64,000 nucleotides of DNA from Streptomyces sp. CB02959 (GTDB taxonomy: Bacteria > Actinomycetota > Actinomycetes > Streptomycetales > Streptomycetaceae), in assembly GCF_002803155.1 (NCBI RefSeq), contig NZ_NNBP01000032.1, positions 1-64,000 on the forward strand, written 5' to 3'. Below are positions 38,479 through 46,224 of the stretch, piece after piece. The position numbers and the translations under genes were made by a program. How positions within the stretch are numbered: position 1 is the first letter of the stretch; each line of letters starts with the position of its first letter. The notes below the pieces were generated by a model that saw nothing but the letters and a program-made list of their open reading frames with translations, was not told where the DNA came from and searched no databases.

Positions 38479-40559
38479 GCCAGCTTCTTCTGCCTCAGCA
38501 GCGATGGCCGTCAATCTTCGGAGATGGCGAGCCCGTCGTTCAGGGCCGTGCCCTGCTTCCAGGAGCCCGCGTTTCCCGCTTCGGCGACACACATATGTGG
38601 GATTTCAACGGCGTTTTGAAACGCCCTGCCAATCTGGCTCCGAGCGAATGGAAGGTCCTATTCGGCAACGAACTGGAGGATCCTTATTGGAATCTACTGG
38701 CACGTGAGTTTCTTATGATCACGTTTAACCAGCAGTGCCTGTCGGTCCTGAAGGCAGGCGTTTCGCTGGGCGCCTCCGCAAATCCGAGAACCTTGCCCCA
38801 ACTGGCCTCGCGCCTGCGGACGCTGGTCAGCTGGGCTCGCAGGACCGGCCGTCCACCGCACGCGGATGCTTGGACCGTCGATGACTTGCGTCAGCGCATC
38901 ACCGATATGGTCTCCGACGGCAGCGCGGCCGATACCGTGCGGGGACATGTCAGCGCCTTGAAGAACCTGGCACTCGTTGAACCTGCGCTGAGTCTGCCTT
39001 GGCCGGTCGGTGACCCTTGGCCGGGCCAGAGCGCACGCGAAGTTGCCAAGCTCAGGGGAGGGAAAAGGGTCTCCACCCCTACCGTTCCGCCCAGCACGTG
39101 GTTCCCGCTGATCCGCGCGGCCTGGGCCTACATCCACACGTTCGCTCCGGACGTCCTGCGCGCCGACCAGCAGCTGCGCGGGCTTCGTGACGCTGCGCGA
39201 GTGTCACGGCAGGGCTTCGATCAGCGACTCGCCGAGTGGCTCGCCGATGCCCAGAATCTGGTTCCCACCCATACGCCGTCGTCCCAATGGCCTGGAATCC
39301 AGGTGAACTGGAAGCTGCTGGCGCTCGTCCTCGGCTACAAGCCCGTGCACAGTAAGGCATTCAATGAGCGATCCGAACTCTGCCGCAGGCGACGTGCGAT
39401 GGTCCTGGGCGCAGTGGCTAAGGGGCGGACGACGACGAACACCCTAACCGGGGAATTGGTACAGGTCGTCCGCGAAGACGGCAGCACCGGCCCCTGGCAC
39501 CCCGGAATCGACCCCGAAGCCTTATTCGTCCTGAAGGCGGCTCTGCGCAACGCGGCATTCGTCCTAGTGGTCGGGCTCTCCATGATGCGCGATTCAGAGA
39601 TCTACGAAATCATGCGCGGAGCCGTTGTCGAGCACTACAGCACTCCGGCCATCTCGTCGACGAAGATCAAGGGAACCGCTAACAGACCCGGCAAACACTG
39701 GTGGGTTGCCGATCCCATCGTCGAAGCTCTCGCTATCGCAGAAGCGGTCTCTCTTCATGATGAACGCGTCTTCGCGCCCGCTCACGCCAGTCGGCAGGAC
39801 GACGGCGTCGTCGACAGCGTCCTCTTGCTCGCTGCGTTCGTGAAGTGCTCGAACGCCGGCAGGGCTTGGTCGGGCCTCGACGAGATCCCCACCACTTACA
39901 TCCGTCCCCACATGTTCCGCCGCACCATGGCCATGCTCACCGATCAGTTCCCTGGCTCTGAGATCGCCACCGGCATCCAGCTCAAGCACGTCGCCGCCAG
40001 AGCTCTGGCCAACACCACCACCCGCGGCTACGCGGCCTCCGACGCAGACTGGGTCAAGTACCTCACCGATGCCCTCGATAACGTGAAGTTCCGCAAGATC
40101 AAGAACCTCTACCAGCACCACACCGCAGGCGAGGAGATCGGGTTCGGGCCCGGGGCCGAACGCGTCAAGGACGCCTTCGACCAGATCACCGCCACCGTCA
40201 AGGCCCGGAACGGCGACGCCCGTACTGCCGACGCCCTCTTGCGCACCACACGGATCCACATCCGCTTCGGCATGCTCAACAACTGCACCGCCGACCACAC
40301 CAACCCCGTCGGCGCCGTCTGCCTCGAGAACGCGATCGTCCCCGAAGGCCATGTCGGCCCCCTCGACGAACGCTGCCGGCCCGACCGATGCGCCAACAGC
40401 ATGATCGGCCCCGAGCACCTGCCGATCTACGACTCCCACCAGCGCAAACAGCTCCAGCTCATCAACAACCCCTCCACGCCCCCCTGCCGCCGCGACCTCG
40501 CTGAACGCGAACTGGACATCACCCGCAACGTGCACAAGATGGCAGGTCAGGCCCAGTGA
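38475..40559 (+). CDS. Tyrosine recombinase 3 of the trio
   Basis: 694 residues, ATG overlapping the previous stop as ATGA. Arg I in SMMRDSEIYEI (R372), Lys in SSTKIKGTANRPGKHW, RPHMFRRT (H479, R482), His in IQLKHVAA, and nucleophile Tyr in TTTRGYAAS (Y519). The C-terminal tail is Cys-rich (NNCTADHTN, AVCLENAI, ERCRPDRCANSM), again zinc-finger-like. Its stop overlaps the start of the small fourth gene (GTGA). All catalytic residues are visible, so this is a second or third active recombinase. Confidence 0.85.
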   Translation: MSQLLLPQQRWPSIFGDGEPVVQGRALLPGARVSRFGDTHMWDFNGVLKRPANLAPSEWKVLFGNELEDPYWNLLAREFLMITFNQQCLSVLKAGVSLGASANPRTLPQLASRLRTLVSWARRTGRPPHADAWTVDDLRQRITDMVSDGSAADTVRGHVSALKNLALVEPALSLPWPVGDPWPGQSAREVAKLRGGKRVSTPTVPPSTWFPLIRAAWAYIHTFAPDVLRADQQLRGLRDAARVSRQGFDQRLAEWLADAQNLVPTHTPSSQWPGIQVNWKLLALVLGYKPVHSKAFNERSELCRRRRAMVLGAVAKGRTTTNTLTGELVQVVREDGSTGPWHPGIDPEALFVLKAALRNAAFVLVVGLSMMRDSEIYEIMRGAVVEHYSTPAISSTKIKGTANRPGKHWWVADPIVEALAIAEAVSLHDERVFAPAHASRQDDGVVDSVLLLAAFVKCSNAGRAWSGLDEIPTTYIRPHMFRRTMAMLTDQFPGSEIATGIQLKHVAARALANTTTRGYAASDADWVKYLTDALDNVKFRKIKNLYQHHTAGEEIGFGPGAERVKDAFDQITATVKARNGDARTADALLRTTRIHIRFGMLNNCTADHTNPVGAVCLENAIVPEGHVGPLDERCRPDRCANSMIGPEHLPIYDSHQRKQLQLINNPSTPPCRRDLAERELDITRNVHKMAGQAQ

Positions 40560-41002
40560 CCTACCCCGCCGACATCCCCGAAGACCCAGTCAGCCCCAAG
40601 ACCGCCGCCGCGCTGCGGGCAGCGATGACCCGCCTCTTCGACGGCCGCCCGCAACGGACCGACGGACGTCTCACGAAAGAGAACCTCTACAAAGAAGCCC
40701 AGGTCAGCCGCGCGACCATGAACCGCGCGCAGGCGATCCTGACCGAGTGGGACGCGCATCTCGCTGTCCACGGCAAGGTCACCCCCGGTGAGGCCAAACG
40801 CGACGCGACCATCGCGGACCTCAAGAAGCGCCTGACCGCGAAGACCCAGGAATGCACACTCCTGGAGAACAAACTCAAGGCCGCCCACACCGCGATCGCC
40901 GCCCTCTTCCACGACAACGAAGCCCTACGGCAGCAGCTCGACAGGGACGTCTCAACCACCGTCACGCCTATCCGCCCCCGCGGCCCTCGCCAAGGCCGCT
41001 GA
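40556..41002 (+). CDS. Small HTH/coiled-coil protein of the recombinase operon
   Basis: 148 residues, GTG start overlapping recombinase 3 (GTGA). An N-terminal helix-turn-helix-like segment (RLTKENLYKEAQVSRATMNRAQAIL, about 40-65) is followed by a heptad-rich coiled coil (about 85-130) and a basic tail (RPRGPRQGR). Position, size and layout match TnpC of Tn554-type elements, which aids strand or orientation choice during transposition. The assignment rests on context and organisation rather than direct similarity. Confidence 0.65.
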   Translation: MTYPADIPEDPVSPKTAAALRAAMTRLFDGRPQRTDGRLTKENLYKEAQVSRATMNRAQAILTEWDAHLAVHGKVTPGEAKRDATIADLKKRLTAKTQECTLLENKLKAAHTAIAALFHDNEALRQQLDRDVSTTVTPIRPRGPRQGR

Positions 41003-41167
41003 AGGCGGAAGCAGGGGTGCGCTCCTCTCACCTCGATGAACTCACGCACGGGGACCGCGAGATGCGCAAGCGGAACCCGTCGAATAGCATTTGGAAAAGA
41101 GCGTTCCGTAACTCCTGGAGGGAGAGGAGTCCGACCGCATTCCTGGCCTCGTTTGGGGAGGCGCTCG

Positions 41168-41977
41168 ATGGAAAATCCGCTTCCACGAAAGGCCATTCAG
41201 GGGCTTCTGGTTCTGCTCGCGCTTGCCGTGATCGCGGGGTTGATTTCTCTGCAGGTCATCCTCTACGGGGCGAAGAAAGATAGCTGGAAGCTGCTGATTC
41301 CAGGCATGCTTGCAAGCTTGGTTGCCGTTCTAATTGTCTACGTCGTTTCTAAGACGATTCTCCGGTCAACGCAGGCATTCCTCTCTAATGAGGCAATCGA
41401 GGATTTGAGCGGCAGGATAGTGAGCTCTGTAGAGCGAGCGGCAGTCGCTAGGCAGGGTGCCTACGCTCTGATGTATAAGTGGTACGAAATACCTTGGAGA
41501 GATTTGCTGGCAGGAGCCTCGCAGGTCGACGTAGTCGCTTCTTATATGGATACATGGGTAAATCATGTATCCAATTCCCTTAGAGCCGCTTTCGATCACG
41601 GGTGTGTCGTGCGTATGTATCTCCCTCTAATTGGAAGCGATGCTGCTCGACGGGTGAGTGAACGTTTTCCCGAGTACGACAGTGAGGGGATTAAAAGTAA
41701 AATTAGAAACACTCCGGCGAAAATGCAAACCCTGAGGGGTGATCCATCCTCTCGTAAGGGAAAGCTTGAAGTTTGGTCGACGAGAACTTTTTGTATGTGG
41801 TGCTTGGTCTTGATAGATCGCCGATGGCTCATAGTGGACCCATTTGATCACTTTCGACGTGGCGCCATTGAAGGTCCCGGTTTCGTGATTGACCTGGAGC
41901 AGAACCCTGAGTGGCTGGCATGGGCGGACAAGGAGCTATCTGGATTCAAAAATACAGGAACCAAAGAATCTTTCTAG
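41168..41977 (+). CDS. Two-TM protein with PLD-like cytoplasmic domain (element cargo)
   Basis: 269 residues, ATG with GGGGAGG 6-7 nt upstream. Two hydrophobic spans (about 12-33 and 43-64) precede a soluble domain (about 80-260) with SQVDVVASYMDTWVNHVSNSLRAAFDHGCVVRMYLP and LEVWSTRTFCMWCLVLIDRRWLIVDPF, a fold pattern reminiscent of phospholipase-D-like domains, but no HxKx4D motif is visible. Base composition is markedly lower in GC than the chromosome and codon use differs, so it was acquired recently. Two-TM cytoplasmic sensors or effectors are common in defence islands; that role is only a hypothesis here. Confidence 0.65.
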   Translation: MENPLPRKAIQGLLVLLALAVIAGLISLQVILYGAKKDSWKLLIPGMLASLVAVLIVYVVSKTILRSTQAFLSNEAIEDLSGRIVSSVERAAVARQGAYALMYKWYEIPWRDLLAGASQVDVVASYMDTWVNHVSNSLRAAFDHGCVVRMYLPLIGSDAARRVSERFPEYDSEGIKSKIRNTPAKMQTLRGDPSSRKGKLEVWSTRTFCMWCLVLIDRRWLIVDPFDHFRRGAIEGPGFVIDLEQNPEWLAWADKELSGFKNTGTKESF

Positions 41978-42043
41978 AGATCTTTAACGGTGCGGGTTAC
42001 GTCGGGTCGTGACGGCTGTCGTGGGCCGCGCTATGCCGGGAGA

Positions 42044-42538
42044 ATGAGGTATCCCGATGGCGGTGGATTGACGACCGAGGAACGAGCTCGGCGTGAGCAA
42101 GTTAGGCTCGCAGCCGCTGGCTTGATCGAAGCCGGGGCCAGTGACCGGGAGGTGGCCCGGCGGTTCAGGGTGACCCGGATGTCGGCGAACCGCTGGCGGC
42201 GGGCGTTGGCTTCGGGCGGTCGGCAGGCCCTGGCCTCCAAAGGTCCAGGCGGCGCCCGCTGCAAGCTCGACGTGGGACAACTCGGCCTTTTGGAGACGGT
42301 GTTGGACGCCGGCCCGGCCGCCTCCGGCTGGAGTGACCAGTGCTGGACGCTGGCCCGGATCGCCGAGATCGTGCGCCGCCGGTTCGGCGTCGAGTACACC
42401 CTGGCCGGGCTGGACCTGCTGCTGCACCGCAACGGCTGGAGTGTGCAGGTCCCCTCCCGCAAGGTCACCGAGCGGGACGAGGCGAAGATCGCCGCCTGGA
42501 GCGCGAGCAATGCCAGCCCAGCGTCGGCCTGCGGGTAA
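42044..42538 (+). pseudogene. IS630-type transposase, 5' part only
   Basis: 164 residues. The N-terminal double helix-turn-helix of IS630-family transposases is present (LTTEERARREQVRLAAAGLIEAGASDREVARRFRVTRMSANRWRRAL), then WTLARIAEIVRRRFGVEYTLAGLDLLLHRNGWSVQVP. The catalytic DDE part is missing: the frame diverges after EAKIAAW and stops. It was probably cut by a later rearrangement inside the element. The 203 bp after it (42539-42741) contains no gene I can identify. Confidence 0.75.
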
Positions 42539-42741
42539 CGGCGCCTTGCCGAGACAGGATCATCACGCAAACCGGCTACTGACGAGTCGTACGGCCGTCT
42601 GAACTCGGTAATTCCGCCCGCTCGCACGGGCTCGCCTCGTGCGTCATCCTGGGAACGTAGCCATGAATCCACGATGTCCTTGCAGCGACGAGGTGGCACA
42701 TGGAGGCCAACGGTCCTGTTGCCAAAGTCTTGGAGGTTCAG

Positions 42742-43656
42742 GTGACTGCCCGCGATGCGCGCCCTTGCGGTAAGTGCCAGGTTATGATGCTGGATGACTT
42801 TCCGGAGAAAGGCGCATGCCCTGTCGGTGGCGGACATAAAGCATACGGCTACTTGTTCGGATTTGCGGCCGGTGCGCCAACTCCCACCGCCGAGACGAAC
42901 TGGTTTTTCTGTGACAAATGCTATTCCCTGTTCCTTAATAGGTTTGCAGAGAAAGGTATTTGCCCTGCAGGTGGCGGCCATGAAGCGAGTGGCCCTAATC
43001 TACTCGTTCCATTCAATGGCGTAGATGATCATGTACATCAGACGAATTGGCGTTTCTGTGACCGGTGCTATGCCTTGTTCTTCAACGGCTCTGGTGGGGG
43101 CGTGTGTCCTGCGGGTGGCGCACATCTGGTCAAGTACAGCTTTGATTATGTGATAGACCACTGGACGGACGAACCACAAGACTCCATGGATAATGAGGAA
43201 CTCAAACTTTGGCTCCTCGTGAACGGGATCCGCACCGAGAACGGATTGCCGCAGGTGGAGATTGACGTACGGCTCGTTGCTGCAGCCCGCGCTCACAGTC
43301 AGGATCTTGCCAACAATCCCGACAGAGCGGGACAGTCGGGCCTGTGGCGGCAAGTGTGGAACGGTTTTCCCGGTCACGTAGGGTCGGACGGCAGCACGCC
43401 ACCGGATCGGATTGAACGAGCTGTTGGTTCGCCCGGCGGTGAGAATGTCTACGTTGGATGGTTTTCCGGAAACGTCACCCCGCCTAGCCCTCAGGATGCA
43501 CTCAACTGGTGGGTGGGGGAACCGTCTCACAAGGCAAATATCCTCAACCCCAGTCATCGGCACACGGGTCTTGGCATAGCGTATGGAGACGGTGTTTCTC
43601 CTGACGGCGTACAGCTGACCTACTTCTACTTCACGCAAGACTTCATGGACGCGTGA
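42742..43656 (+). CDS. Zinc-ribbon-repeat / CAP-domain protein (element cargo)
   Basis: 304 residues; the GTG at 42742 has TTGGAGG 6 nt upstream and is preferred to ATG 42700. Three repeats of about 45-50 residues, each with CxxC, then an LF- or ML-containing turn, then C-P-A/V-GG-x-H (CGKCQVM...CPVGGGH; FCDKCYSLF...CPAGGGH; FCDRCYALF...CPAGGAH), are followed by a CAP/SCP domain (about 150-300): LWLLVNGIRTENGLPQVEID, HSQDL, ALNWWVGEPSHKANILNPSHRHTGLGI. CAP proteins are usually secreted, but no signal peptide is seen. Low-GC, cargo-like. Function unknown. Confidence 0.75.
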   Translation: MTARDARPCGKCQVMMLDDFPEKGACPVGGGHKAYGYLFGFAAGAPTPTAETNWFFCDKCYSLFLNRFAEKGICPAGGGHEASGPNLLVPFNGVDDHVHQTNWRFCDRCYALFFNGSGGGVCPAGGAHLVKYSFDYVIDHWTDEPQDSMDNEELKLWLLVNGIRTENGLPQVEIDVRLVAAARAHSQDLANNPDRAGQSGLWRQVWNGFPGHVGSDGSTPPDRIERAVGSPGGENVYVGWFSGNVTPPSPQDALNWWVGEPSHKANILNPSHRHTGLGIAYGDGVSPDGVQLTYFYFTQDFMDA

Positions 43657-43683
43657 ACGTCTCTTTACCGTTACTGCCGCTCG

Positions 43684-43884
43684 TCATCCAATGACTCCTG
43701 ACAGGTGTCGACAGGGTGAGAGAAAGCCGAAGCCGTGTAGCTTGAAGCCGCGGGCCGCCATCGCGGTCACGATGGCGGCGCCTTCATAGATGGAGCAGGG
43801 CAGCCCCCCGGACTTTGACGAGACGTGGGTCCGCCCTTCTAGCGGCCCAACTCGGTGGATCAAATCACTGCCACCTCGGCGCAG
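43684..43884 (-). pseudogene. Remnant reading frame near the right end
   Basis: A minus-strand frame of about 65 codons, with no start, contains SDLIHRVGPLEGRTHVSS, then KSGGLPCSIYEGAA and MAARGFKLHGFGF. The last part resembles the C-terminal region of tRNA-guanine-transglycosylase-like deazapurine proteins, from memory and weakly. It ends abruptly in a stop at 43684-43686. The remaining sequence between 43657 and 43963 holds nothing else I can support. Confidence 0.3.
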
Positions 43885-43963
43885 TCAGCCGGCACGCAGG
43901 CGTTCCAGTGGCCAACCTTTACCTTAAGTGCCAGGCCAGACACATCGCTTGCTTTGCACCAGA

Positions 43964-43975
43964 TGTCTCATGAGA
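43964..43975 (+). repeat. Terminal palindrome, right
   Basis: TGTCTCATGAGA, identical to 35005-35016, at 18 bp from the right core. The flanks are related as inverted copies (ATGTGTG on the left against CACACT on the right). Confidence 0.65.
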
Positions 43976-43993
43976 CACACTGAGCGCGAAGAA

Positions 43994-43999
43994 CATTTT
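43994..43999 (+). repeat. Core repeat, right junction
   Basis: CATTTT followed by CACGCCGACCAC, the continuation of comEC (His-Ala-Asp-His). It pairs with 34979-34984. Confidence 0.75.
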
Positions 44000-44801
44000 C
44001 ACGCCGACCACGTGGACGGCCTGCCCGGGGCGTTGCGCGGCCGTTCGGTCGGCGCGATCGAGACCACGACGTTCCAAGAGCCGGATGGGCAGGCGAAGTT
44101 CGTACGGCGAGTGGCGGCGGGTGCCGGGGTTCCCGTCCTCCGTGCCGTACCGGGGGAGCGGCGTCGCCTGGGCCCCCTGACATGGGAAGTTCTCTGGCCG
44201 GTCACTTCCCCGCTGACGCCACAGGCGGATGCGCCGCCGTGGGGAGCTGCGATGCGACGGCCGCAGTCCCGATTGGACCCGTCGATGCCGGTGCTGACGG
44301 CCGGTGGCGGCGAGTTCTCCGGACCCAACGATGCCAGCGTCACCTTGCTCGTTCGGACGGGCGGGCTGACTGTCCTGCTACTTGGTGATCTCGAACCGCC
44401 GGCTCAACAGGAATTGCTGAGCGCCCATCCGGAGCTGGCCGCCATTGACGTCCTGAAGGTGGCGCACCACGGCTTCCGCCTATCAGGACCCGGAGCTGAT
44501 GCATCGCCTGATGCCGCGGCTCGCCCTCATCTCTTGTGGCGCCGGAAATCCGTACGGACATCCCGCTCCTCGCACCATTGCGGCACTGCGGGCCGGCGGC
44601 ACGCTGGTGCTGCGCACGGACACCGACGGTGCCATCGCGGTCGTCGGCACTTCCGGGAAGCTCTCCGCGGTGGTCGGCGGACGCCGGTCCGGAGGCCGAT
44701 CGTCCCGCGGGCCGTCGCCCAGGAGGCGGCTCAGAGGGCGGCGGGGCAGAGGCCGGGGCGGGGGCCGGTACGGCAGCCCTTTTGAGCCCCACCGAATATG
44801 A
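44000..44801 (+). pseudogene. comEC: comEC, 3' part (displaced and frameshifted)
   Basis: Encodes the rest of the metallo-beta-lactamase domain: HADHVDGLPGALRG directly after the core, LLVRTGGLTVLLLGDLE, and VLKVAHHG. At 44474-44475 there is one extra T (GGC-TTCC) so the frame leaves after HHG; in the +1 frame the domain continues as SAYQDPELMHRLMPRL, then LISCGAGNPYGHPAPRT up to the stop at 44799-44801. The part is therefore broken by both the insertion and a frameshift. A sequencing error could also explain the extra base. Confidence 0.85.
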
Positions 44802-44931
44802 AGATCCGCTCGGCATGCGGAGGCACTGCGGCGCACGGAGAAGTCTGTGGCACACCGGGAATCCGAGGGGCATGTGCAGAGCTACGCGAAAGGTGGAGAG
44901 CTGTGGGACACATGGAGAGGAAGAACATCTG

Positions 44932-45705
44932 ATGGACGACGTCACCGCTGATGCCTACCTCCGGCGGATATCCGCGACCCGACCGACCGTCCCTGACGCG
45001 GAGGCGTTGCGTGCGCTGCAACTGAGCCATCTGCGGGCCGTGCCGTTCGAGAACCTCGCCATTCATCTGGGGGAGGAGATCGTGCTGGCGGAGCAGCCGC
45101 TGTTGGACAAGGTCGTCGGAGCCCGTCGGGGTGGGTTCTGTTACGAGCTCAACGGCGTCTTCGCGGCACTGCTCAGAGCACTGGGTTATGAGGTCGAGCT
45201 GCTGTCGGCGCGGGTGTTCGGGCCCGAGGGGTTGGGGATTCCGTATGACCATCTCGCGCTGCGGGTGCACACGCCCACGGGGCCTCGGCTCACGGACGTC
45301 GGCTTCGGGCGGAACAGCCACTATCCGTTGCGGTTGGACAGTGCCGCGGACCAGAACGATCCCGGGGGTGTTTTCCGGATAGCGGAGACGCCGCAGGGCG
45401 ACCTCGACGTCTACCGGGACGGGGAGCCGCAGTACCGCATGGAACAACGCCCGCGCGAGCTGTCCGACTTCGAGGCGGGGTGCTGGTGGCAGCGCACGTC
45501 GCCCCTTTCACATTTCAGGCGGTCGCTGGTCTGTTCGCAGCTCACGGAGACCGGCCGGGTGACGCTCTCCGGGCGCGCGTTGGTGATCACCGGTGCGGAT
45601 GGCACCCGGAAGGAGCGCGAATTGGACGCGGACGAGGTCCTGCAGGCGTACCGCACCCACTTCGGTATCACGCTGGCCCGGGAGCCGATCCTCGTGAGTG
45701 CGTGA
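44932..45705 (+). CDS. nat: Arylamine N-acetyltransferase
   Basis: 257 residues, ATG with GGAGAGGAA upstream. It transfers acetyl from acetyl-CoA to arylamines, and in actinomycetes some relatives act as amide synthases in antibiotic clusters. The catalytic triad is complete: Cys70 in RRGGFCYELN, His107 in PYDHLAL and Asp122 in TDVGFG. Length is close to the family norm (about 275). The C-terminal stop lies inside an 8-bp tandem repeat. Not in an obvious biosynthetic context. Confidence 0.93.
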   Translation: MDDVTADAYLRRISATRPTVPDAEALRALQLSHLRAVPFENLAIHLGEEIVLAEQPLLDKVVGARRGGFCYELNGVFAALLRALGYEVELLSARVFGPEGLGIPYDHLALRVHTPTGPRLTDVGFGRNSHYPLRLDSAADQNDPGGVFRIAETPQGDLDVYRDGEPQYRMEQRPRELSDFEAGCWWQRTSPLSHFRRSLVCSQLTETGRVTLSGRALVITGADGTRKERELDADEVLQAYRTHFGITLAREPILVSA

Positions 45706-45733
45706 GTGCGTGAGTGCGTGAGTGCGTGAGTGC
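45694..45733 (+). repeat. 8-bp tandem repeat overlapping the nat stop
   Basis: Five copies of GTGAGTGC. The nat stop codon TGA is at 45703-45705, so change in copy number shifts little except the sequence after it. Confidence 0.8.
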
Positions 45734-45808
45734 GTGATCGACTGAGCGACTGAGTGTGGGTGGGAGGGCGGGAGGTGGGTGGGGAGGGGAGGGGAGGGGG
45801 AAGGAGGG

Positions 45809-46063
45809 CTACTCGGTCTCGCGCCAGCCTTCGTACTCCGCGGCGAGGGCGTTCAGGCGAGCGGGGTCCTGGGCGGCGTCGGGGTCCTCGACCACGACCA
45901 GCCACTGCGCGTCCTCGGCGTCGTCCTCGCCGGCCAGGGCGTCCCGTACCAGCTGGGGTTCCTCGGTGACGCCGAAGCGTTCGGTCAGGGCCGCGGCCAC
46001 TTCCTCGGCGGCGTCGCGGTCGGGGAGGACGAGTACGTGTCGGCTGTGGTGGGTGTCGTTCAC
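45809..46063 (-). CDS. Small acidic hypothetical protein
   Basis: 84 residues, GTG start at 46063. A compact alpha/beta pattern is seen: HVLVLPDRDAAEEVAAALTERFG, AGEDDAEDAQWLVVVED, and a final LAAEYEGWRE. It looks like a small stand-alone ferredoxin-like or ACT-like fold, but I do not recognise the family. It is divergent from holA. No RBS; GACAAT is 6 nt before the start on the minus strand. Confidence 0.65.
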   Translation of the reverse strand: MNDTHHSRHVLVLPDRDAAEEVAAALTERFGVTEEPQLVRDALAGEDDAEDAQWLVVVEDPDAAQDPARLNALAAEYEGWRETE

Positions 46064-46069
46064 CGGTCC

Positions 46070-46075
46070 ATTGTC
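46070..46075 (-). promoter_or_regulatory. -10 box for the 45809-46063 gene
   Basis: On the minus strand GACAAT is followed by 6 nt and then GTG at 46063: a leaderless arrangement. Confidence 0.4.
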
Positions 46076-46224
46076 GGGTAGCGGTCGGCGGCGCGGCTCC
46101 GCGGGACGAGTGCTGCCCCTGGCCCCAGCCGAGCCCGCTCATGCCGCGGCTCCGCCGGGGCGGTCGGAGCGGTTGGCCTTGGGGCGGGCGGGTTTGTCAG
46201 TGGGGCGTGGGATGCTGGGACGCG

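Larger units (their letters stand above)
34985..43999 (+). mobile_element. Integrated element with recombinase trio, inserted in comEC
   Basis: A 9.0-kb insertion between codons of the THF-HADH motif of comEC, bordered by a CATTTT core repeat and by TGTCTCATGAGA palindromes about 20 bp inside each end. It contains four overlapping genes: three tyrosine recombinases and a small HTH/coiled-coil protein, an organisation like Tn554 and RIT elements. Cargo follows: a two-TM protein, a truncated IS630-type gene, a zinc-repeat/CAP protein and a decayed fragment. No target duplication beyond the core is visible, as expected for tyrosine recombination. Base composition drops clearly at 41170-41980 and 42740-43660. 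Confidence 0.85.

Noticed and set aside
42541..42700. Minus-strand frame with ITEFRRPYDSSVAGL as a gene fragment
   Set aside because: It is short, without a start or any family I recognise, and could be a shadow.
45694..45740. Possible CRISPR-like array
   Set aside because: The unit is only 8 bp without spacers; it is a simple tandem repeat. No CRISPR array was seen in the window.
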